From contig NC_047076.1 in NCBI RefSeq assembly GCF_902459465.1, forward strand, positions 4,911,488 to 4,975,487: a stretch of 64,000 nucleotides of DNA, in the 5' to 3' direction. The position numbers and the translations under genes are program-made. The notes beneath the pieces were generated by a model. The model did not search any database. It was given only the letters and a program-made list of their open reading frames with translations, and had not been told where the DNA came from. This document shows positions 34,301-42,700 of the stretch, in pieces (position 1 is the stretch's first letter; the number at the start of each line of letters is the position of its first letter). The DNA comes from Asterias rubens (lineage: Eukaryota; Echinodermata; Asteroidea; Forcipulatida; Asteriidae).

Positions 34301-36380
34301 ATTCTGTTGGTAATCCTGTTGTAATCAAGAAAGAAATTTCATGCTTAGCAATTTTTTTTGCTCAGCAGCTCAATGAAATTGGGCCCAGGAAAACTATACT
34401 TACGGAAACTATACTTACGATTGTATTTTCCATCATTCTTAAGAAGACTTTTCAAGCTAACGCCAACGTCGAACTCTAAGATGTCGGGACAGGGTTTAAC
34501 CAACAGTTTCTCAAACACAAAAGTGCTATCTGGGTCTGATGGATCGCACTGCAGTGACTGATTAAAGAACAAAGAAAATCATTGATGAGTTAGACCGGAC
34601 ATCATCAAGAGAAATATATCAGTGTAATACAGAAATTGTGATGGAGGGTTACGATAATGGCAACTAATTATCTAAATAGTACAGCTTCCCCTTTTCCACT
34701 GATTGTATAGACCCATTGCATTGACGTCACTCTCTCAAGAGGAGGCAGATCATTGGACAATAGCTGCTCTCTGTGCGTAAATATTTGCGCGTGACCTCAG
34801 TGTACCTGTAGCATTTCGCGTTATGCAAGGGGGAACTGTTGATTTCTTACACAATACAGAACGCGCTTCCGGACAATGCCTGTAATTTTGGGTGTCAACT
34901 CTCTTTTGTACATGTTTGTAAACGATTTTGACACCCAAAATGACACCCAGGATGACACCCAGGATAGGCACATGCGAGTACGCTGCACGTATTCCAAGGG
35001 GACTATACTAAAGCAAATGGGGAAAACCAATAACTTATTTGAGTAAATAGGACACTATTTTGTTTAATAATTAATCAAACGTGACAACATTTTTACATTG
35101 AATAAACTTCACTTGACTCTTTTCAATGGCAATGCATTAAGGATTGTCCTCAATGCATTGCCATTGAACATTGATCATTATAATCTGAATTATAGTTGGC
35201 AAAGCAACCAACTTTTTATAAGAAGACAATGAAGAAATTTCAGCTTAGACGTGGTAGAAAAAAACCATGCAGTCAGGTAGGTACTGAAAACATTTAAGGT
35301 TTCCAGTCCGGGAAACCATGGAGGTAGAACCTCCATGGGGAAACTAACTGTGGTCCACAGAGCAGAGTGACAGGCAGGTACAGTGATAGCCCCACTTGTG
35401 TGTGACCAACTCAAGGATTCAGAGAGTTGGCCACACCATCATATAGAGTAACTTTATGGGGACAGTGAGTGGGGGTGTTGAGTGCAAAATGGCCGCCCGC
35501 ACAAGCTTGAAGCAAGCGTGCCCAATCTTCAAGATGGGCCGTTCAAACTTTCAGCTTTTGGAAGTGAAATTTGAGTGTGTCAGTTTTGTGCGTGCAAGTG
35601 AGGTTTGCGCGATACATTTCGCTAAGCTCGACATCATCTGCACAGCATAAATAAACAGAGGGTGCCGATAGTCCCAGTAATTGGGGCACTGTAAACAGGT
35701 AAAATGATTACAACGTCACAGTATACTGGGTCTAGGGTGCCGCCGCGATGTACGCTTGCTTGCCCAGTTCTTGTGGACATCGCCATTTGGATTAAGTCTT
35801 GATTAATAAAGATTTTTTTTAATTCTCAAGGATTCTTTTTGAAAAAGTATGATGTGGAATATAAAGTTGCAGGAATGGCTTTTGATTCGTGGTTCGACAC
35901 TTAATGATGGGCGTGCACTCAGCACTGCAACCGACACTTAATGATGGGCGTGCACTCAGCACTGCAGCAATAGGCGGTCCAAACAAATGTTTTTGACAGC
36001 ACCGAACTTGCGCAAGGCTTTAAATTTGCGTGTAATATCTGGTGCGCAGGCTTAAACCTGCGTGCTCAAATTTAAATCGGACGGGCCATCGGGTTTGCGC
36101 GCTCAGGGGAGGCTGAAGATTGCGCGAGGATTGAAGTTTGCGCCCACCACCACAGACTGTACCCGCAGACTGGACTGTCAAGACTGGATTGAAACAGTTG
36201 CCTTTCTTACTTAAAGTACACAAGATAAGCTAAATATAAATGGTCAGAATACATCATATTAACCCAACTTACGAATATATTGACGCATTTCTCAGAAACA
36301 ACAGCGATTTGATTGTCATCAGACCAGTCTAAAGCGTCATTACCCGCTGGTTCATGTGCCAACTTCATGGGCGCCGCCAT
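22279..36380 (-). CDS. GTF3C4: GTF3C4 (TFIIIC90), RNA polymerase III initiation factor subunit
   Basis: Subunit of TFIIIC, which binds tRNA-gene promoters and recruits TFIIIB and Pol III. I place 17 exons: 36273-36380, 34419-34557, 33706-33844, 32912-32990, 32597-32750, 31332-31497, 30597-30703, 29969-30135, 27660-27789, 27092-27175, 26796-26898, 26493-26590, 25686-25945, 24458-24563, 23477-23632, 22920-22973, 22279-22385. The total is 2157 nt, 718 residues (human 822). The N-terminal propeller shows ALDWSDDNQIAVVSEKCVNIF, LACLTLDHRLTIH, CLAVGDHEGRISLWNQD, CTATLVATKGVYILAF and AFGSAVSPNGIFAAF. The C-terminal zinc module CDLC-x13-C-KNGHRW-KRC...MCSHCD matches the TFIIIC90 finger in spacing. 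Exon 2 has tandem donors, intron 15 has AT-AC U12 signals, and two minisatellites lie in introns 5 and 8. The start is the ATG in a YY1-like ATGGCGGC context. Confidence 0.92.
22974..23476 (-). other. U12-type AT-AC intron in GTF3C4 (intron 15)
   Basis: The donor reads ATATCCTTT at 23476-23468, the branch element GTCCTTAAC is at 22999-22991, and the intron ends CATAC at 22974. No GT donor exists before the in-frame stop at 23468-23466. Splicing here restores the zinc module: exactly 13 residues separate CDLC from the next Cys, as in the human protein. Confidence 0.88.
23936..24304. mobile_element. MITE, CCATTGGACACTTTCGG family, in GTF3C4 intron 14
   Basis: The ends are GCCATTGGACACTTTCGGT and ACCGAAAGTGTCCAATGGC. 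The core is palindromic (CCCGATATCGAGAATT). Same family as 14120-14487 and 2990-3359. Confidence 0.85.
25163..25514. mobile_element. MITE, TTAAAGGCACTGGACAC family (copy 4)
   Basis: Both inverted ends and the internal AAATAACAAATCTGTG, AGGCTTCAGGCCTGAAG and GTTACCAAGTAAG blocks are present. It sits inside an older repeat (GGTTGAGAGGAGAGAATG) that also flanks the copy at 30281. Confidence 0.85.
25556..25620 (-). pseudogene. Partial duplicate of GTF3C4 exon 13
   Basis: It encodes KKELDAENEKEKMVEE, the same residues as the 3' end of exon 13 (25686-25745), with few differences. The 5' splice site seen in the real exon (ACT/GTGAGT) is replaced here by ATGTTT, and no acceptor is visible upstream. 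It is therefore probably an unspliced relic of a local duplication. Confidence 0.75.
26086..26426. mobile_element. MITE, TTAAAGGCACTGGACAC family (copy 5), GTF3C4 intron 12
   Basis: It runs from CAGTGGACATTTGGTAAATAC to AGTGTCCACTGTCTTTAA, with the family core around 26210-26250 (TTCGAGACCCCAG and its complement). Confidence 0.8.
28050..28386 (+). mobile_element. LINE 3' end (RT C-terminus plus tail)
   Basis: LWNKLPALVKSSVSLQTGI is readable near 28076-28135. This resembles the LWNxLPxxIR...FKxxLKTHLF end of CR1/L2-type reverse transcriptases. It is followed by an AGCGCCATGAGCACTTCTGTGG tail and a (TTA)n run. It is 5'-truncated and lies in GTF3C4 intron 8. Confidence 0.65.
28550..28700 (+). 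mobile_element. LINE 3' end, second copy, feeding the minisatellite
   Basis: The reading VWNGLPHSIRAIQTITTFKT followed by TLKTHLFHKHF is the standard C-terminus of a CR1/L2-type ORF2. Its 3' tail is at 29885-29938 (AGCGCCATGAGCACTGTTAGTGG, then ATACTGGCACTATAGAAG and a TTATTATTAAT end). The 42-bp array lies between the two parts. Confidence 0.75.
28770..29906. repeat. Minisatellite, 42-bp unit, ~27 copies (GTF3C4 intron 8)
   Basis: The unit combines GGGAACTTTTTCAATGAAGC with AAGCGCCATGAGCACTGTTAGT. Copies differ by rare substitutions (ATGAGC/ATGTGC is the commonest variant). The period is a multiple of three, so frames of about 400 codons stay open on both strands, but they lie in an intron and show no gene features. 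Confidence 0.97.
30281..30579. mobile_element. MITE, TTAAAGGCACTGGACAC family (copy 6), GTF3C4 intron 7
   Basis: The left end TTAAAGGCACTGGACAC is intact. The right end stops at GAGTAATTAC, about 17 bases from the exon 7 border (30597). It is slightly truncated. Confidence 0.8.
31671..32520. repeat. Minisatellite, ~76-bp unit, ~11 copies (GTF3C4 intron 5)
   Basis: The units contain AAAGCCATTTGGTTTACC, AACAAGACACCTACTTTGAG and AAGGTACCCATACTGAGCCC. Outer copies are more divergent than inner ones. The array makes up most of the 1.1-kb intron. Confidence 0.95.
33112..33490 (+). mobile_element. tRNA-derived SINE (copy D), GTF3C4 intron 3
   Basis: The head has an A-box-like TGGCCGAGCGGAAAAG and a B-box-like GGGTTCGAATCGC. 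The body has CTGAGCAAGACACTTAAC and GTATACTCCCCAGGGAGCTG, and the tail is AGCGCTTTGAGAAG with (TTA)n. The head resembles Ser/Leu tRNA. It matches 2106-2470 closely. Confidence 0.85.
33940..34141 (-). mobile_element. Decayed LINE 3' fragment
   Basis: Read across frames it gives PKLWNDLPY and FKNQLQTHLFEPAY, the remains of a CR1/L2-type reverse transcriptase C-terminus with frameshifts. It lies in GTF3C4 intron 2. Confidence 0.6.
34165..34385. repeat. Foldback MITE ending in AATTTCATTGAGCTGCTGAGC
   Basis: Arms AAATTTCATGCTTAGC and GCTTAGCATGAAATTT are inverted. The right part reaches the second GTF3C4 exon 2 donor site. Related foldbacks lie at 7875-8008, 45405-45580 and probably 63109-63255. 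Confidence 0.6.
34398..34418 (-). promoter_or_regulatory. Tandem 5' splice sites of GTF3C4 exon 2
   Basis: GTAAGTATAGTTTCC is followed at once by GTAAGTATAGTTTTCC, so two equally good donors lie 15 nt apart. Both leave phase 1, so choosing the second adds the five residues RKYSF. Confidence 0.7.
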
Positions 36381-36726
36381 CTTTCTTTAAGAATATACCA
36401 TAATTAGTGTAGGGGTGCACTACTACCCTGATAGTGAAAAACAATATATTTATATAAAAAATCCTATTAAGTATTTCACTACATTTATTAAAACGTTCAA
36501 TAAACTGTATTTAATGGATACTTTGCTAACTATTTGAAGTTAAAACTTGTCTCAACAGTTTTATGTTCAATTTGAATTGGTTCAATAATTACGTGCACCC
36601 CTATTTTTATATTGGTGTCATCCAGAGGAGGGAAGTTTGATATCGAATGCAGGGGGATTGTGTGTGGATCACTGTTCGGTGATTGTTAGGGGGGCCGGGA
36701 GGATCGTGTGATGACGAAGAAAGAAG
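36381..36726. promoter_or_regulatory. Probable bidirectional promoter, GTF3C4 / METTL18
   Basis: Only 346 bp separate the divergent start codons. There is no clear TATA box. The GTF3C4 start itself is a YY1-like ATGGCGGC motif. Confidence 0.55.
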
Positions 36727-39700
36727 ATGTCTTTTCAGTTCAACTTTGATGTCAGTGTTGATGAAGAACAACATTTAAGTGGGGAAGATGATAATAAGGG
36801 TAATCCAGGTAAGTTTGTGATTGTTTCTGGTAAAATAACTTAATAAGAATTTTTTTGTCCTCAACAATCAATTCCTCAACTTGTTTTTTTACTTTTATTT
36901 TATTTAGGCCCTATCCTATGGCTAGCCCCACTTGTGTGGCCAATTCAGCTATCCTTGGCCACACAAGTGGGGCTATCCTATGATGGCTATTGATTGTCTG
37001 TATTTTCCCTTTTTTCACGTTTGTTGTATTTTAAAGAGTTCTCTGGAGATTGTCAAATAAAAGAAACACACAAATAAACAAAAAGGGTAAATACTAACAT
37101 TCTTTCACTTGAATGATTTGTGCGTTGTGGCCATGGGTGGGTCAGCCGGGAGAGGGGGGAAAGAGGGGGAGGCAAGTGTAAGTAATATTAATATGCTATA
37201 TAGTGTGTCGGTTAGCCCCGTAAATTGTTCCAATCCAATCCACTCCGTCGTAAGGATATATAGAGTGTACTTCTAGAAACTATAAGGCTCCCCTGTGAGC
37301 CTAGTAATAGGGGTCTCATATAGGGCCTCCTTAACGCTATACGTTTTTCAAATCAGCGTTGACGGGTGAAAGTTTTACGACCGTTAGCCAGCCAGAACTG
37401 TAGTTTCCTGTGTACTGTACACATAAAGCTTTCCCCCGCCCTAGGTGGGTATTATATTGTAAACAAACAGCGCACGCACTGCCACACGGGTTAGTATCAT
37501 CCCTTTCACAGAATGGTTTAGTCCAGCTCGGTGGTGGCTTGGCAGTTCGGCAAGTAGACTGGTGTACAGCGCTTGGTGGTCGAGTGACCAAAATATAAAG
37601 CGTTGAGCATTATTGAGAAGTCAAAAAACTTGCGATGCGGCAGGAAAACAACAGTAAGTACCGAGCAGAAAATTGGTATACAGTACACAGGAAACTACAG
37701 TTCTGGCTGGCTAACGGTCGTAAAACTTTCACCCATCAACACTGATTTGAAAAATGAATAGCGTTAAGGAGGCCCTAAATATGAGACCCCTATGAGGCTA
37801 GAAGTATATAGAGTGGATTGGACAAATTTATGGGGCTAGGGGTAGACCCAGCCTAGTAACTGGGGCACTGAACTTCTTTTTTCAAAATTTTGTAATATCG
37901 GTCGTACCACTGGGGCGCTGTACTCCTTTTTTCGAAATTTCTGACCGATAATGACAAAATTTCGAAAAAAGGGAGTAGGCCTACTACAGCGCCCCACTTA
38001 CTGGGTCTAACTTATACCCCTGGGCATGCTGGCTTGTTTTGTATAAATATTAATTATATAATAATTATATTATTATTTTGTATTTAATACTAATTACAGA
38101 GAATGCCAGTCTGCCGACAGATTCCACAAATAACAGCACAGAGACATTAAAAGAAGCCAAAGAGTTGTACACTCCAACCGATCTAACAGCTTATGAGGTT
38201 AAGTGTTTTACACCACTCTCATTTTTTTCAACCACTTCAGGGGTGGATTTCACAAAGAGTTAAGACTAGTCTTACCTCAAGTTAGGATGAGTTACTCGTC
38301 CAAACTTAGGACTAGCCTTTCGTTTGTAATATCTCCTAGGACGCATCCTAAGTTACAACTAGTCCAAACTCTTTGTGAAATCGACCCCAGGTCAGTATTT
38401 AAAAGAATTTCTTTGACTTTGTGCTGCCAGCAATTAGAGTCCTATGACCTCTGGCTGGCTCTAAAATGCTGTAAACCCAGTCTGGCTCTAGCACAGCAAC
38501 CTTTTCTTTTCTTTTTCTTTTGTTTCTCTTCGCATTTTGCACGTTCGACCAATGACATCCCCCAACGCAACACCTAGTTTAGCTTCCTACGAGAGCTGTA
38601 TGGGGATTACTCAACTCAAGACTCAAGGAACTGTTTGGAGCTGCAGGAGTAATCATTTTCCATTATGGAAAACAAGATGAAAGCTAAGGCCAAGTAAAAT
38701 AATATACCAGTTGATCGTCCTGGTTTTTCCAAAAAGAGGACGATGAGGGCCTTTTATTTTATGTTTATTTATTTCTTTCAAAGGTGGGTGCCAAGCATTT
38801 TAATTCAAACTGGCCACCAACTCTTCAGTTTAAAGTCACCACTTACTTTATGTAGTTACAAATTCTTAAAAGATTAGTGCACAGAAGTTTTGTCGTTTTG
38901 AAAAGAAAAAAAAAATTATAAATAAAAGGATGGGGCCACTAAAAACGAGAGGGGACGATCAACTGGTATTTTTATTTTTATTTGGCCTAAATTTAGATCC
39001 TCAAAATCAAACATTTGGTCAAATTATTTTTTGCTTTGAATTTCAGTTCAGTACTGCCGATCTAGCACTATGCTTCCTACCACATGGTCCAATTGAATTT
39101 TTCCTTTCAGTCCTGTGCTGTAGATGTGGTCAAAGTTGGCGATCTAGAACTATGCTTCCTAAACCCAGACGATGTTGAGAGTGAGCTGATAATCAGCTCA
39201 TTCAGTCAGGCCTTGAAGAGCGAGGAAGATGAAAGCGACGTATCTAAGGCTGTAGATGGTCATTCGGATCTCATACCAAAGGTGTATGAAGGTAAGACAC
39301 GCCTGGAATTTAATCTTTATAAGAGACCGGACACTATTGGGTTGGTAACTGTCAAAGACTAGTGTTCTCGGTTTGTGTATCTCAACATATGCATAAAATA
39401 ACATACCTGTGAAAACTTGAACTCGATTGGTCGTCCAAGTTGCGAGATAACAATGGGAAAAAACACCCTTGTCACACAAAGTTGTGTGCTTTCAGATGCT
39501 TGATTTCAGGACCTCAAAATCTAATTCTGAGGTCTCACAAATAAAATTCTTGAAAAATTACTATTTTCTCAAAAACTATTTTCTCAAAAACTATGTTTCT
39601 TCAGAGGGAGCTGGTAAGGTAACACAGTGTTAATGCCAAGCAGTTGAGAATGAGTCTTGTACATGTACTTGAATTGGCATTGGTGGTGCATTTAGGTTGG

Positions 39701-42700
39701 AAGTGGACTCTCCACAGTCTTTAATAATAATAATAATAATTGTGGCTTCTTGTATAGTGCATGTATCCCGTCACGCAGTGATGCTCAAAGCACTTTAGGA
39801 TACAAGATTTTCCTGCAAGGTATGTGGGACTGCGTTCGAATTATGAGACCTACTCCTTTAACATACATGTAGCACCATGTAATGGTTTACAAGGTGCTGT
39901 GGCGCCGCAATATGCAATATGCTGTGTACACATTTTGCCTGTGATATCCAGGCTAAGGGGCTCTTTTATTTTTGAGCAAATAATCCCAGTTTTTAGTTTA
40001 AGTAAAAACAACCTTGTTTTGGCATGGACCGTCTCATATCCCTTTCACTATTAAAATTCCTGTCACTTCTTTCCCATTTTTAAAAACTCATTCACAGGTG
40101 GTTTGAAAGTTTGGGAATGTTCCCTAGACCTTGTCCACTTCCTCCATGATGCAGAAATACCTGTTAAGAATAAGAGAGTGTTGGAGCTCGGCTGTGGTAT
40201 TGGACTCCCAGGCATTTATGCAGTCAAGAAGGAAGCTGCTGCAGTACACTTCCAAGATTATGTAAGTGACACTGAAATCATCAAGACTTTACAAATTCTT
40301 CTACCTTAGTCTGATTGAATTCAATTATAAGGTTGTCCAAACTCTGGTTTGATCATTTTAGTTGGGAGGATGTTTAACCAAAGTTGGTGCACACAAAAGC
40401 TTAAGATTGTCCAAACTCTGGTTTGATCATTTTAGTTGGGAGGATGTTTAACCAAAGTTGGTGCACACAAAAGCTTAAGATTGTCCAAACTCTGGTTTGA
40501 TCATTTTAGTTGGGAGGATGTTTAACCAAAGTTGGTGCACAGAAAAGCTTAAGGTTGTCCAAACTCTGGTTTGATCATTTTAGTTGGGAGGATGTTTAAA
40601 CCAAAGTTGGTGCACACAAAAGCTTAAGATTGTCCAAACTCTGGTTTGATCATTTTAGTTGGGAGGATGTTTAACCAAAGTTGGTGCACACAAAAGCTTA
40701 AGGTTGTCCAAACTCTGGTTTGATCATTTTATTTGGGAGGATGTTTAACCAAAGTTGGTGCACACAAAAGCTTAAGATTGTCCAAACTCTGGTTTGATCA
40801 TTTTAGTTGGGAGGATGTTTAACCAAAGTTGGTGCACACAAAAGCTTAAGATTGTCCAAACTCTGGTTTGATCATTTTAGTTGGGAGGATGTTTAACCAA
40901 AGTTGGTGCACACAAAAGCTTAAGGTTGTCCAAACTCTGGTTTGATCATTTTAGTTGGGAGGATGTTTAACCAAAGTTGGTGCACACAAAAGCTTAAGGT
41001 TGTCCAAACTCTGGTTTGATCATTTTAGTTGGGAGGATGTTTAACCAAAGTTGGTGCACACAAAAGCTTAAGATTGTCCAAACTCTGGTTTGATCATTTT
41101 AGTTGGGAGGATGTTTAACCAAAGTTGGTGCACACAAAAGCTTAAGATTGTCCAAACTCTGGTTTGATCATTTTAGTTGGGAGGATGTTTAACCAAAGTT
41201 GGTGCACACAAAAGCTTAAGGTTGTCCAAACTCTGGTTTGATCATTTTAGTTGGGAGGATGTTTAACCAAAGTTGGTGCACACAAAAGCTTGAAAAAGTT
41301 TCAGGCTCTATCCTCTTGTCCGAAGTCCTAAGCGCGTACGCAAAGCACCTAAGCGCGTACGCAAAGCACACCCAATAGACCGATCCATTAGGCGCCGGCC
41401 ACAGCACACGTGTGAGCAAGAATACGTGAGCCTTTCCAATGCCATTCTGCACAACTCTGCTGCGCGCACGCATGTCAGACTTTACTTTATCGGACTTTTG
41501 GTGGGGCAATTGGTTGTGATTGGTCAATACGCAATGGGGCGGAGCTTAATGGACCGGTCCATTGTCACAACGACCACGGGGCCAAGCTAGGCTGAGCTGA
41601 CTCCAAAGGTGAAGGGCCCTCGTATGAAAATCAGTGTGGATGCTTCCCCCTTTAATAAAAAGGTTTCCAGAGGAAATATTTGCCAGAAGGGGTTTAAATT
41701 CTCAGGAAAAAATCATTTGCCGCTGAATCTCAGTCTATTTTAAGAAATCTTTTTGTTTTCTTCAACTTTAGAATGAGGAGGTGATTGAACACATGACCAT
41801 CCCTAGTGTCATTTTGAACAAGCCTGAGGAGGATTCAACTAATCAGGACCTCCGCTACTTGTCAGGTGACTGGAGTCTAGTGCAGAAGCTACTAACTTCC
41901 GAAGAACAATGTTCAAAGTATGCATTCTCCTGTAACAAAAAAAAACCTGATTTAACAGTAGACAAAGGCCATAATCTGAATTGGTGGTTATGGCTATGGC
42001 TATAACTATTGCTAAGAGTGTTGCTGAGGACATCCAGTACTTCAGTGCATTGATGCGGTGATCAAGCTGTAGCCATAGCTATTAGCCATAGCCATAGCCA
42101 CCAACTTGGACATGGCCTTAGGACCTTTACGATGTTATGCTGCCAACCCCTTCATCATACAATTGTAAAAACTAATGTTTTATACATAAATGCAAAAGGG
42201 ACAGACTGTTTTCCCTTTCAGCTTCTCTTTGGTTACATTGAAGCTATGTTACGGTATATTTGATATTGTCTGAGTACAATGATGTGCTTGATCCCAAGTT
42301 ACCACTTAAATTTGAATTCCTCAGACTATCGAGACAGTTGCTATGTCAAATAATTTGGGGCAAGCTTTTTAGAGGTTACGTAATAGACGGTGAACAGTAC
42401 ACCCCTACACAATTCAGAATGGATGTGTATGACACAATGGTACCAGGGTCTGCTCATCTGGAGGTTGCTATACAAAAGCTTGCCCAAAACCATAGCAACT
42501 GTCTCTATAGTCTAAGGAACTCAAATGTAAGCGGTACATTGTGACTAAGCACGTCATTGTACCAGACATATCGCAAATAGCTTTTGGAGATGAACACAGT
42601 GGCTGCTCTGTAGTAGATCTAGGGGAAGGGGAACAGTATTTCATTGCAAGGAGCACTTTGAATCTTTCATTCTTTGACTCAATATTCTTAATTTATACTT

